Below, piece by piece: positions 51,608 to 60,082 of a DNA stretch of 64,000 bases; the stretch's first letter is position 1, and each line of letters opens with the position of its first letter. The notes under the pieces are model-generated. The model was not told the origin of the DNA. It ran no database searches and worked only from the letters and a program-made list of their open reading frames with translations. Made by a program: the position numbers and the translations under genes. The stretch lies in NCBI RefSeq assembly GCF_028994775.1, contig NZ_JAJQMN010000001.1, positions 434,001-498,000 of the forward strand. Reading direction: 5' to 3'. The stretch is from Promicromonospora iranensis (GTDB lineage: Bacteria; Actinomycetota; Actinomycetes; Actinomycetales; Cellulomonadaceae).

Positions 51608-52327
51608 TCATGCGGAGCCGGGCACCGTCCGCTCCGGAAGGTTCGGCAGGTCCGTGCCCGGTCCGGCCCACCGGAACGTGGCCATCACCGCGTCGAAGAA
51701 GAACACCAGCGCCTCCGCGAGCCGCTCGGTGTCGTGGCTGTTCCAGACGGTGCTGAAGGACAGGGCCAGCCACTCGCCCTCGACGTCGTCCCGCGAGATC
51801 ACGTACAGCACCTGCCGGGTGGACACCACCGGCCAGTCGCCGTCCTGCTGCACCTCGTGCGAGGTGGCCACGACGCGAACGCCCGGCCGGCCGTCGATCT
51901 CGACCAGCTCGCTCTCCTCGTACCCGTCCGAGAGGATCCCGCTCGCGACGACGACGGGGTCGCTGCCCGCGTCGCTGACGAACTCCACCTCGGTGATGGA
52001 CGCTGGGACCACCACACCGTTCATCGGCTCGGTCGGGAGATAGACCGCGCCGCTGCCGGCTTCACGCGCGTTCGCGAGGGTCTTGTGCAGCTGGTCGCGC
52101 AGCATGTGCCGGTGCGGCTCCGCGGTGTCCCGGGGCAGGTCGTCGGGCAGCGCGCGGGCCACCACCTGCTCGATCGCGTCGTCCAGCTCGCGCGCCCGCC
52201 CCTCGCCCGTCGGGAACCGTGCCCATCCGGGTGGGAGCAGCATGACCCAGCTGTCGGTCGGCCTTCCGGCCCCGGAGGCGCCGTTCGCTGCGGCTCCGTC
52301 CACCGCGCCGTCCGAGGATCCGCTCAT
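51608..52327 (-). CDS. Unknown T7SS-locus protein A
   Basis: 239 residues from the ATG at 52327, overlapping the upstream stop. A Gly/Ala/Ser-rich start is followed by a soluble alpha/beta protein with DSWVMLLPPGWARFP and LYVISRDDVEGEWLALSFSTVW, then FFFDAVMATFRW near the end. No signal peptide or membrane helix. No family was recognised, although its end resembles the fold of the next gene's product. Possible roles are a chaperone or immunity protein for the large upstream substrate, or a secretion accessory; none is shown by sequence. Confidence 0.7.
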   Translation of the reverse strand: MSGSSDGAVDGAAANGASGAGRPTDSWVMLLPPGWARFPTGEGRARELDDAIEQVVARALPDDLPRDTAEPHRHMLRDQLHKTLANAREAGSGAVYLPTEPMNGVVVPASITEVEFVSDAGSDPVVVASGILSDGYEESELVEIDGRPGVRVVATSHEVQQDGDWPVVSTRQVLYVISRDDVEGEWLALSFSTVWNSHDTERLAEALVFFFDAVMATFRWAGPGTDLPNLPERTVPGSA

Positions 52328-52986
52328 GTCGTACTCCGGGTGATCTGCACGGCGGGCAGGAGCTGGTCGAGAAGCTCCACCATCGCCGCGGCGAGGAACA
52401 GGTCGACCGTGCGCCACACGAGGACGGTGTCCACGACGGCGTCCGGGTGCTCGACCCGCCGTCCGACCGCGACGCTCAGCCAGCCAGCACCGGTCAGCTC
52501 GTCGACGTCGAGGCGGGTCACCCGCACGCCGTCGCCGTCGGGCAGGTCGAGGTGCTCGACGTGGGGCTGCATGGCGGGCTGGCCACCCGTGGCTCCCAGC
52601 GCCTCCATGAGACCGTCGTCGGGTGCGGCCGGGTCGCTGAGCCCCACGGCGACGAGCACCGGGACGGGCCCGTTCCCCATCACCCCGAGAGCGCCGACGA
52701 CGCGGTGGCCCTCCGGTGCCATGCCGTCGGCGAACTCCCGGAGGTTGGCCACCGAGTCGGCGGCCAGCTGGTCCAGCTCGGCACGGGCGGTGTCGTCCAG
52801 TTCGACGGTCTCACCGTCGTCGTCGGGCACCGGCTCGAGCGACGCGCGTACCGCCTCGGTGGCCTCTCGCTCCCATTCGGCGACGTCCTCGGGTGTCTCG
52901 GTCGCCAGGCTCGGTACCACCAGCCAGCCCGCGGGCGGGTCCACCCGCCAGGCCCAGCCTGGGTTCTCGCTGATCGAGGTCGTCAT
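52324..52986 (-). CDS. Unknown T7SS-locus protein B
   Basis: 220 residues, coupled to both neighbours by 4-base overlaps. Soluble and acidic, with NPGWAWRVDPPAGWLVVPSL at the start and RRVEHPDAVVDTVLVWRTVDLFLAAAMVELLDQLLP near the end. It shares with protein A an opening of the form PPGW and a closing helix, so the two may be distant paralogues. Its start overlaps the 3' end of the large putative substrate, a position typical of chaperones or immunity proteins. Function unknown. Confidence 0.7.
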   Translation of the reverse strand: MTTSISENPGWAWRVDPPAGWLVVPSLATETPEDVAEWEREATEAVRASLEPVPDDDGETVELDDTARAELDQLAADSVANLREFADGMAPEGHRVVGALGVMGNGPVPVLVAVGLSDPAAPDDGLMEALGATGGQPAMQPHVEHLDLPDGDGVRVTRLDVDELTGAGWLSVAVGRRVEHPDAVVDTVLVWRTVDLFLAAAMVELLDQLLPAVQITRSTT

Positions 52987-54452
52987 AGGACCGGGTTCTC
53001 TCCGTACAGGCCGCTGTAGTCGGCGTCGCGCCAGCCGTAGAGGCTCCAGCGCGGGTCAGCGGGGTTGAAGTTCGAGGGGTTGAGCAGGCTGAACGGCCGC
53101 ATGGCCCAGGAGAACGTGTAGGAGATCGGCCCGATGTACATCCAGGGCTTGATCGCGAAGCCGGTGACGCCGATCTGGCTCAGCGCGGCAGTGATCTTCT
53201 GCACGTCCTTGATGTCGCTGATACCGATGAGCCGGTCCCAGCGGTAGTCGCCGCGCGGCCACATCGTCTGGATGCGGCTGATGTCGTTCTTGAACCAGGC
53301 GCTCAGCTTGCTGAAGTCACCCTTGATCCACGCGTTCGGTTTGCCGATCTGCCACCAGCCGGGCGACACGCTGGTCTTGCCGGCGAAGTCCTGCCAGCCA
53401 CGGAGCCTGGCGCCCAGCGGGCCGATCTTGAAGCTCAGTGCGGAGATCTCGCGGGCGATGTTCGGCGTCGCTCCGATCGTCAGGAGGTTGCGCAACCATT
53501 CCCGGTCTCGCATCAGGTTCTGCATCGTCTTGGTCTGGTTGCCGAGCGACCCGGCGCCCTTGGTCAGGAGCCCGGCCTGGATGTTCTTGAGCGAACCGGC
53601 CATCTTCGCGGCGACCCCGATCAGGCCCAGGCTCAGCACGCCGATGATGACGCTCAGCCAGCTGCCCTCGCCCTGGACGGCGAGGATGAAGCTGGCCGCC
53701 ACCGAGACCACCGTGGCCACCACGCTGAGCAGCGTGAGGATGCCGAGCCCCGGGATGAGGATGCTCAGCACCGCGAGCGCCATCCCGATGTACATCAGGA
53801 TCTCGACGAGCTTCTTGAGGAACTTGTTCAGCTTGTGCAGGAACGCTTCCCAGCCGCTGTGGTTCAGGTCGTCGTGACCCCAGTTCTCGCGGATCTTGCG
53901 CGCCGCGGTGTCGGCGGCGGAGCCGAAGGCGGTCATGGCCGCGACCGCCCGGGCCTTCGCTGCCTCGAGGTCCTTCCGGGCGGTGTCGATCTTGCCCGCC
54001 CGGTTCGAGGACGCCTCCCGATCCTTGGCCGTGAGCGGTTCCGCGTCGTCCGGCCGGTCGGCGTTCACCGGGTCCGGCATGCCCTCGGCAGCGGCCTGGG
54101 CGGCCTGGGCCTCCTGGGCGTCCTTGAGCGCGAGACCGGTCTCGGAACGCGCGGTCTCCAGCGCCGGCTGGTAGGTCCGCAGCGCGTCCCGGACGTCCGC
54201 GTACCGGCCGGCCGCCTTGTTCAGGGCTTCCGCGCTCTCGCGCGACCGCTTGCGCATGGCGTCGGCGGCCACACCCTTGAGCAGCGTCTCGTCGCCGTCG
54301 CCGATCTTCTTGAGCAGCTTCGCCTGGGTCTCCATCGCGAGGGCGATGTCCTCGTAGTGCTTGATCACCACATCCAGGCCGGAAGGCTCCGCCGGGACGG
54401 GGTCCGTGTCATATCCGAGCAGATGCCAGTCCCCGCCCCGGACAGCGCTCAT
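52983..54452 (-). CDS. Putative T7SS-secreted protein with helical signal domain and pre-toxin membrane segments
   Basis: 489 residues from the ATG at 54452. The N-terminal ~190 residues form a long helical bundle starting WHLLGYDTDPVPAEP, the pattern of the putative T7SS signal domain (PF21725-like), with GLDVVIKHYEDIALAMETQAKLL and ESAEALNKAAGRYADVRDALRTYQP. Residues 195-215 are an amphipathic linker, and 216-285 contain two or three hydrophobic helices, as in pre-toxin regions. The C-terminal ~200 residues (ending GLYGENPVL) are of unknown type and may be an effector domain. The two overlapping genes downstream could be chaperone or immunity genes. Confidence 0.75.
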   Translation of the reverse strand: MSAVRGGDWHLLGYDTDPVPAEPSGLDVVIKHYEDIALAMETQAKLLKKIGDGDETLLKGVAADAMRKRSRESAEALNKAAGRYADVRDALRTYQPALETARSETGLALKDAQEAQAAQAAAEGMPDPVNADRPDDAEPLTAKDREASSNRAGKIDTARKDLEAAKARAVAAMTAFGSAADTAARKIRENWGHDDLNHSGWEAFLHKLNKFLKKLVEILMYIGMALAVLSILIPGLGILTLLSVVATVVSVAASFILAVQGEGSWLSVIIGVLSLGLIGVAAKMAGSLKNIQAGLLTKGAGSLGNQTKTMQNLMRDREWLRNLLTIGATPNIAREISALSFKIGPLGARLRGWQDFAGKTSVSPGWWQIGKPNAWIKGDFSKLSAWFKNDISRIQTMWPRGDYRWDRLIGISDIKDVQKITAALSQIGVTGFAIKPWMYIGPISYTFSWAMRPFSLLNPSNFNPADPRWSLYGWRDADYSGLYGENPVL

Positions 54453-54507
54453 CGATCCTCTTCCTGCCGCTGCTTGTTGGCTCGCGTTACCGGTCGCCCG
54501 TCGTGGC

Positions 54508-54563
54508 TCGTCCGGCACTTCTCGTCCGGCACTTCTCGTCCGTTACTGCTCGTCCGTTACTGC
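54508..54563. repeat. 14-bp tandem repeat spanning the stop codon of the WXG100-like gene
   Basis: Four 14-base units: two copies of TCGTCCGGCACTTC then two of TCGTCCGTTACTGC. The last unit contains the TAA stop (54557-54559) of the minus-strand gene; the other three run into the gap before the substrate gene. Confidence 0.85.
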
Positions 54564-54838
54564 TCGTCGAAGGACTTCGCCAGGTCGACCTCGAGCCCGT
54601 TCCACTGCTCGGCGGCCTGCTGCATCTTCTTCTGCAGGTCCGAGAGGTTGGTGGTCAGCTTTTCCCGCTTGACCCACCACTTGTCGATGAACTCGTTCAT
54701 CGCGCCCTTGACCGTGTCGTGGCCCCACACGGCGCCGTCGTCCCACAGCTTGTCCATGTTCTTGAACTCGTCAACGATCGCGGACAGCTGTTTCTCGGCG
54801 TCGTCCAGGGCGATCGAGGTGACGACGAGGTCTGCCAC
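54557..54838 (-). CDS. WXG100/ESAT-6-like small helical protein
   Basis: 93 residues, the usual size for WXG100 proteins. Two helices are joined by a turn near VWGHDTVKGAMNEFIDKWWVKRE (W-G and WW rather than classical WxG), and the C-terminus is AAEQWNGLEVDLAKSFDEQ. It starts four bases after the stop of the other WXG100 gene and probably forms a heterodimer with it. It should be exported by the FtsK-type ATPase encoded downstream or help export the larger substrate. Confidence 0.8.
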   Translation of the reverse strand: MADLVVTSIALDDAEKQLSAIVDEFKNMDKLWDDGAVWGHDTVKGAMNEFIDKWWVKREKLTTNLSDLQKKMQQAAEQWNGLEVDLAKSFDEQ

Positions 54839-54842
54839 CGGA

Positions 54843-55139
54843 CTACTTGTTCAGTGCGTTGGCGAGTTCCTCGTCGGTCTTGCGCAGCGCCTCGGCGGCC
54901 TGCTTGAGGTACTCGCCGATGCCGGTGAGCCCCTCCATGACCTGCTTGCCACCCTTGTCGAGCTCCTTGTACGACTCGTCGAACCGCTTGGACGACTTGT
55001 CCGTGACGTAGCCGTCCTGCACCAGGTTGTCGATCATGGAGCGCAGCTGGTCCAGCTTGCCCTGCATGTCGTCCGACTCCTGCTTGATCCGCTGAGCGGC
55101 GTCTTCCATCTCCTGGAAAGTCACCTTGATGTTTGCCAT
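54843..55139 (-). CDS. WXG100-family ESAT-6-like secreted protein (lead gene)
   Basis: 98 residues from the ATG at 55139. Helix-turn-helix pattern: VTFQEMEDAAQRIKQESDDMQGKLDQLRSMIDNL, a central turn (VQDGYVTDKSSKRF), and a long second helix to LANALNK. This is the typical length and periodicity of WXG100 proteins, although the WxG turn itself is replaced by a DGY-containing turn. Lead gene of the eight-gene T7SS operon. No signal peptide, as expected. Confidence 0.85.
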   Translation of the reverse strand: MANIKVTFQEMEDAAQRIKQESDDMQGKLDQLRSMIDNLVQDGYVTDKSSKRFDESYKELDKGGKQVMEGLTGIGEYLKQAAEALRKTDEELANALNK

Positions 55140-55263
55140 GGCGGAACCCTTCGTTCGTCTGTCGTGGACTCGTGCTCTGCGGTGCGTGCCAATAGTGATC
55201 AATGGGACCAACCGGACGGCCACGCGCGTGTGAACACCTGACGAACGACGTACGACGCACCGA

Positions 55264-55295
55264 CGACGGGTCCGAGATTTCACCCGGACCCGTCG
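55264..55295. terminator. Hairpin downstream of the lipase gene
   Basis: 11-base perfect inverted repeat at 55264-55274 and 55285-55295 with a 10-base loop, positioned 75 bases after the lipase stop on the minus strand. No T-run. Confidence 0.5.
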
Positions 55296-55369
55296 CGTCA
55301 TCTGAAAAAGTGGCTCTCACCCGGGGGTTTACAGGAGGCTCCGAACGCGTCAGCTCGGCGCGACACCGC

Positions 55370-56665
55370 TCAGCAGTGCGCCAGGAACGGGCGGTCCCTG
55401 AACCTCCGGTCGAGGAACGCGATGACGCCAGGGGCGCCGGTCACCATGGTCGAGACGTGCTCACCGACGTGCCACTCCCACTGCACGTCCGCGCCGGCGG
55501 CGCAGTACTCGTTCCGGAGCGCCCGCGCCTGCCCCGGGGCGACGATCTCGTCGAGCGTCCCGTGGAAGAGGCGGATCGGCACGTCCGGCGGGTTGGCGCC
55601 GAGCCGGTTCTCGTCCAGGCGCGCCTGCCACTCGGGGGAACGCAGGGGGTTCGTCGTCGTGAACATCCCGATGTTCTGGAACGCGTGCCCGAGCGTCGCG
55701 TCCACGCACGCGTCCTGCTCGCGTTCGTACGTCTCCCGGCCGCGCTCGTTGAGGTACCTCTCGAGGTCGAGCTCGGGATAGGCGGCATCCAGCCCGTACG
55801 CGGCCAGCAGGAGGAAGCCGAACCCGATCTGCCCGTCGAGCCCTTCGGCCACCTCGGTCAGGTCGGCCGGCACACCGCCCGCGGCGACGCCGACCAGGTC
55901 GAGCTCCGGCGCATAGCTCGGCTGCAGCTCGCCGGCCCACATCGCGCCCCCGCCACCCTGCGAGTAGCCGGAGAACGCCACCTTGCCGCCCGCCTCCAGG
56001 CCCGTGGCGGGCAGGCTGGTGGCGGCGCGCACCATGTCGATGACGGCCCGCCCTTCCGACTGCCCGACCACGTAGGTGTGCATGCCGGGCGTGCCCAAGC
56101 CCTCGTAGTCCGTCACCACCACCGCCCAGCCCGCCAGCAGCATCGGCTCGATGAACGGCCGCTCGTAGTCGAGCCAGCGCGACGGCGCGCACGTGTCGCC
56201 GACGCCGCGCGTCCCGCTCGCCACCGACACGATCGGCCGCGGGCCCGCACCTCGCCACCGCGTGCTCGGCACGAGGACCCGCCCGGTCACCGGGACGTCC
56301 TGCCCCGTCGCGTTCGTCGAGTGGTACATCAGCAGGTAGTTGCGGGCACTCAGTCGCCGCGGATCCTCGCGCCAGCGGATCACCTGCCCGTCCGCGCCGT
56401 CAGGCAGCGGGTCCGGCGGGGTGTAGAAGTCGTCGGCAGCACGGGCCGGCGTGGGCACGACGGGGACGTCCGGCACGTCCGACGCCGTGGCGAGCGAGGT
56501 CTGGGCGGCGACCGGCGGCCCGACCGCCACTGCGGGCAGCGTCAAAAGCACCATGGCGGCGGCGACAGCCGCGCGGCGCAATGCCCTACGACGGTGGCAT
56601 AGCTGGGACGATGACGCAGACGGGGACGGGGACGCAGACGTGGACAGGTCGGTGGCGATCGGCAT
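55370..56665 (-). CDS. Secretory lipase (LIP family alpha/beta hydrolase)
   Basis: 431 residues from the ATG at 56665, with GAGGAGATC upstream. A Ser-rich start and basic LCHRRRALRRA region precede a hydrophobic core and an AQT/ARA-type cleavage site, so it is exported. Nucleophile elbow FSGYSQGGGGAMWAG (catalytic Ser), oxyanion region VSVASGTRGVGDTC, the Asp in IRLFHGTLDEIV and the His in WHVGEHVSTM match the fungal and actinobacterial LIP family. It hydrolyses lipids outside the cell. The last residue is a Cys. Monocistronic; a hairpin follows. Confidence 0.9.
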   Translation of the reverse strand: MPIATDLSTSASPSPSASSSQLCHRRRALRRAAVAAAMVLLTLPAVAVGPPVAAQTSLATASDVPDVPVVPTPARAADDFYTPPDPLPDGADGQVIRWREDPRRLSARNYLLMYHSTNATGQDVPVTGRVLVPSTRWRGAGPRPIVSVASGTRGVGDTCAPSRWLDYERPFIEPMLLAGWAVVVTDYEGLGTPGMHTYVVGQSEGRAVIDMVRAATSLPATGLEAGGKVAFSGYSQGGGGAMWAGELQPSYAPELDLVGVAAGGVPADLTEVAEGLDGQIGFGFLLLAAYGLDAAYPELDLERYLNERGRETYEREQDACVDATLGHAFQNIGMFTTTNPLRSPEWQARLDENRLGANPPDVPIRLFHGTLDEIVAPGQARALRNEYCAAGADVQWEWHVGEHVSTMVTGAPGVIAFLDRRFRDRPFLAHC

Positions 56666-56767
56666 CGGATCTCCTCGTTGAGGTCCTCGGACGCTCGGCT
56701 CTGAGCACCCGGACCCGCGAGCGGGCCGTTACTGACTCTAACCCCAATAGCATCCGGACAAAAGAGT

Positions 56768-56818
56768 CCGCCCGACGGCGGTGCGCGCGCCAGAAGCACG
56801 CGCACCGCCGTCGGGCGG
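56768..56818. terminator. Strong intrinsic terminator (20-bp perfect stem)
   Basis: Perfect 20-base inverted repeat at 56768-56787 and 56799-56818 with an 11-base loop, directly after the stop of the DUF6580-like gene on the minus strand. Confidence 0.85.
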
Positions 56819-56832
56819 CGCTCCGCTCCGAG

Positions 56833-57459
56833 CTAGCCCTGGACCGCCGGACGGACGGACGCCACCGAGGCTCGCTCCTCAGCACGCTCCACCAGGGAGG
56901 CGGCGAGAGCGGCCAATGGCACGAGCACCAGATTGCCCAGCAGCATGGTGCGCAGGAACGGCAGGCCCGCCACGTAGCTCGCGAGCAGCCCGTCCAGGGT
57001 CGCCGGATACATCCCGTCCATCAGCCAGACGCCGAAGTTGGTCCACGCGAAGAACCACAGCGAGCCACCCACGCCCACGCCGAGGGCCGCGGCGTACCGG
57101 CCGGGGCCGCGCAGGTTCCGCGCCAGGATCGCGCCGAGGCCCACCACCGCCCACGCCGACCAGGTGAACCACATGATCTGGGTGTTGCCGATCATCGCGT
57201 CACTCACGGCCACCACGGCGAACGGCACGACCGCGGCCCACCGGTTCCGCAGCAGCAGTACCGCGAGGAAGGTCGCGGCAGTGGCGATCTCGAGGTTCGG
57301 CGGCGCACCCAGATCGGGGGCGACCAGGCGCCACACCACCGCGGCGGTCAGCACCAGAACCACGATCGCCGGACGCCACCAGCGGTGGGCGAGCTCGCCC
57401 ACCGTCAGGTCGCGCCCCTGGTCCCCGCCCGCCGGGGTCAGTACGTCTCGAGTGTCCAC
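56833..57459 (-). CDS. DUF6580-family putative transport membrane protein
   Basis: 208 residues from a GTG at 57459 with GGAG upstream. Six hydrophobic segments with family marks: FTWSAWAVVGLGAI, WFFAWTNFGVWLMDGMYPATLDGLLASYVAGLPFLRTMLLGNL. Such proteins resemble the substrate-binding (S) components of ECF-type vitamin transporters. Its start overlaps the stop of the DUF4430 lipoprotein gene by 22 bases, which strongly suggests joint function. No T component or ECF ATPase is adjacent; a shared module could serve. Confidence 0.8.
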   Translation of the reverse strand: MDTRDVLTPAGGDQGRDLTVGELAHRWWRPAIVVLVLTAAVVWRLVAPDLGAPPNLEIATAATFLAVLLLRNRWAAVVPFAVVAVSDAMIGNTQIMWFTWSAWAVVGLGAILARNLRGPGRYAAALGVGVGGSLWFFAWTNFGVWLMDGMYPATLDGLLASYVAGLPFLRTMLLGNLVLVPLAALAASLVERAEERASVASVRPAVQG

Positions 57460-57881
57460 GTGATCTCCTGACCGTCCTCGGTCTCCAGTGTGCCCGCGCC
57501 GACCTGCGCCGGCTCGCCGTCCACGGACAGCGCCCAGAACTCCTGCTTCGAGTCGTCCGCCGCACGGCCGCCGATGGCCGTCACGAACGCGTTCTCACCC
57601 TCTCCGCTGACCTCGGCGGACGGGTCCGCCTCGAGGAGCAGCTCCAACGCCGTGGCGCCCGTGCGACCCGGGTAGCTGAAGGTCTCCGCACCGTCGGACT
57701 CCCCGGCGCCCTCCGACGGCGCAGCGGTGGCGGAGGCGGCGTCGGACGGCGCGGTCAGCGTCGCCGAGACCATCGTCTCGGGCTCGGCCGTGCCGCCGCA
57801 GGCAGCGAGCAGGCCGGCCAGGAGAAGTGCGGCAGTCGCCGCGACGAGCGCCCGGAACGGGCGGACAGAAGTCGTGTTCAC
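57438..57881 (-). CDS. DUF4430 lipoprotein (transcobalamin-like C-terminal domain)
   Basis: 147 residues from a GTG at 57881. Signal and lipobox LAAC with Cys28, then a low-complexity Ser/Ala/Glu linker and a globular domain of about 80 residues: GRTGATALELLLEADPSAEVSGEGENAFVTAIGG and EFWALSVDGEPAQVGAGTLETEDGQEITWTLETY. The W-x-L-x-V-x-G-x-P...G-x-x-x-L-x-x-G-x-x-I-x-W-x-L end is the DUF4430 mark, a fold shared with intrinsic factor/transcobalamin C-termini. It is anchored outside and likely presents a ligand to the adjacent membrane protein. Confidence 0.85.
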   Translation of the reverse strand: MNTTSVRPFRALVAATAALLLAGLLAACGGTAEPETMVSATLTAPSDAASATAAPSEGAGESDGAETFSYPGRTGATALELLLEADPSAEVSGEGENAFVTAIGGRAADDSKQEFWALSVDGEPAQVGAGTLETEDGQEITWTLETY

Positions 57882-57958
57882 GCTGGCGAGTGTAGGTCCG
57901 GGCGCTCGGCCGGGCGCGACCGTCCCAGTCCTCGGCGGACCGCGGTCGCGCCCTCCGG

Positions 57959-60082
57959 TCAGATGTCGATGCGGGAGCGGTCCAGCTCGGCCGCGCCCGC
58001 GATGAGGAACTCCTTGCGGGGCGCCACGTCGGTTCCCATCAGGAGCTCGAACGCGCGCTCGGCCGCCTCCGCGTGCTCCGCCGTGACACGGCGCAGCGTG
58101 CGGTAGCGGGGGTCCATGGTGGTCTCCGCGAGCTGGTCGGCGTCCATCTCACCCAGGCCCTTGTACCGCTGGATGTCGGGCTTGTAGCGGCGCCCGGCCC
58201 GGTCGAGCTTCTTGAGCGTGCTGTTCAGCTCGGCCTCCGAGTACGTGTAGATGTACTCGTTCTTGCGCCTGCCGTTGCCGATCACCTCGACGCGGTGCAG
58301 CGGAGGGACCGCCGCGAACACGCGACCCGCCTCCACCATCGGCTTCATGTACCGGTAGAAGAGCGTCAGCAGCAGCGTGCGGATGTGGGCGCCGTCCACG
58401 TCGGCGTCGGTCATCATGATGATCTTGCCGTAGCGGGCGGCCTCGATGTCGAACGACCGCCCCGAGCCCGCACCGAGCACCTGGATGATCGCCGCGCACT
58501 CCGCGTTGCGGAGCATGTCGCTGATCGACGCCTTCTGCACGTTGAGGATCTTGCCGCGGATGGGCAGCAGCGCCTGGAAGTCGCTGGACCGTGCGAGCTT
58601 CGCGGTACCGAGCGCGCTGTCGCCCTCGACGATGAACAGCTCGGAACGCTCCACGTCGTTCGAGCGGCAGTCGGCCAGCTTTGCCGGCAGCGAAGAGGTC
58701 TCCAGCGCGTTCTTGCGGCGCGAGATCTCCTTCTGCTTGCGGGCCGTGATGCGGGCGCGCATCTCGGCGACGACCTTGTCGAGCAGCAGCGAGGCCTGCG
58801 TCTTCTCGTCCCGCTTGGTGGAGGTCAGGCGCGCCTGGATCTCCTTCTCGACCACGCGGGAGACGATCTGGCGCACCGGGCCCGTACCCAGCACCTCCTT
58901 GGTCTGCCCCTCGAACTGCGGCTCGGAGAGACGCACGGTGACCACGGCGGTGAGGCCGGCCAGCACGTCGTCCTTCTCGATGCGCTCGGCGCCGTCCTTG
59001 GTGGAGACCTTGAGCTTGCGCGCGTTGGTCTCCACGCCCTTGCGGATGACCTTGAGCAGCCCCTGCTCGAAGCCCGTCAGGTGCGTGCCGCCCTTGGGCG
59101 TCGAGATGATGTTGACGAAGGAGCGCACCTCGGTGTCGTAGCCGGTGCCCCAGCGCAGCGCGATGTCGACCTCGCAGTCGCGCTGCACCTCGCGCGGCGA
59201 CATGTGGCCGCGCTCGTCCAGCACCGGAACGGTCTCCTTGAACGTGCCGGAGCCCTGCAGCACCCAGGTCGCCGTGACCGGCGAGTCAGGGGCCAGGAAC
59301 TCGACGAAGTCGGCCGCGCCGCCGCTGTGCTTGAAGACCTCCTCGTGCGGCCCGTCCTCAGCGGGTGTGCCCGGCAGCCCGCGCTCGTCACGCACGGTGA
59401 TCTCGAGACCGGGCACCAGGAACGTGGTCTGGCGCACGCGGGTGACCAGCTCGTCGTAGCTGAACACCGCCGACTTGGGGAAGATCTGCCGGTCGGCCCA
59501 GTAGCGCACACGGGTGCCCGTACGGCCGCGGGGCACCTTGCCGACCACGCCGAGCTCGGAGTGGTCCACGAAGGGCTGGAACGGCGAGTCGGGGCCGGGC
59601 CCGGACGCCGGGTCGGAGAACGTGCCCGGCTCACCCCGGTGGAAGGTCATGCCGTACGTCTTGCCGCCGCGGTCCACCTGGACGTCGAGGCGTGCGGACA
59701 GCGCGTTCACCACGGAGGCGCCGACGCCGTGCAGACCACCGGACGCCTGGTAGGAGCCGCCGCCGAACTTGCCACCGGCGTGCAGCTTGGTGAAGACCAC
59801 CTCGACACCGCTCAGACCGGTCTTGGGCTCGACGTCGATCGGGATGCCGCGGCCGTCGTCCGTCACCGTGACGGACGTGTCGGCGTGCAGCACGATGCCG
59901 ATCTTGGTGGCGTGCCCGCCCAGGGCCTCGTCGACGGAGTTGTCGATGATCTCCCAGAGGCAGTGCATCAGACCACGGGAGTCGGTGGTCCCGATGTACA
60001 TACCGGGACGCTTGCGAACCGCCTCGAGGCCCTCGAGGACGGACAGGTGGCGAGCGGTGTACGACTCGGACGTTGCGGTCAC
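57959..60082 (-). CDS. parE: DNA topoisomerase IV subunit B (ParE)
   Basis: 707 residues from a GTG at 60082. GHKL ATPase domain: LEAVRKRPGMYIGTTD, NSVDEALGGH, DDGRGIP and GGLHGVGASVVNALS. TOPRIM domain: LFIVEGDSALGTAKLARS and DADVDGAHIRTLLLT, followed by PDIQRYKGLGEMDADQLAETTMDP at the C-terminus. The shorter length (no long insertions of Gram-negative GyrB) and the chromosomal context next to rpoD and DUF7455 fit the ParE-type subunit of Micrococcales. It decatenates replicated chromosomes with ParC, encoded elsewhere. GyrB is the close alternative. Confidence 0.92.
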   Translation of the reverse strand: MTATSESYTARHLSVLEGLEAVRKRPGMYIGTTDSRGLMHCLWEIIDNSVDEALGGHATKIGIVLHADTSVTVTDDGRGIPIDVEPKTGLSGVEVVFTKLHAGGKFGGGSYQASGGLHGVGASVVNALSARLDVQVDRGGKTYGMTFHRGEPGTFSDPASGPGPDSPFQPFVDHSELGVVGKVPRGRTGTRVRYWADRQIFPKSAVFSYDELVTRVRQTTFLVPGLEITVRDERGLPGTPAEDGPHEEVFKHSGGAADFVEFLAPDSPVTATWVLQGSGTFKETVPVLDERGHMSPREVQRDCEVDIALRWGTGYDTEVRSFVNIISTPKGGTHLTGFEQGLLKVIRKGVETNARKLKVSTKDGAERIEKDDVLAGLTAVVTVRLSEPQFEGQTKEVLGTGPVRQIVSRVVEKEIQARLTSTKRDEKTQASLLLDKVVAEMRARITARKQKEISRRKNALETSSLPAKLADCRSNDVERSELFIVEGDSALGTAKLARSSDFQALLPIRGKILNVQKASISDMLRNAECAAIIQVLGAGSGRSFDIEAARYGKIIMMTDADVDGAHIRTLLLTLFYRYMKPMVEAGRVFAAVPPLHRVEVIGNGRRKNEYIYTYSEAELNSTLKKLDRAGRRYKPDIQRYKGLGEMDADQLAETTMDPRYRTLRRVTAEHAEAAERAFELLMGTDVAPRKEFLIAGAAELDRSRIDI

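Noticed and set aside
49679-53068. 1129-residue plus-strand open frame across the T7SS locus
   Set aside because: Antisense to four genes with overlapping starts and stops and recognisable domains; composition is His/Arg-rich as expected for a high-GC shadow.
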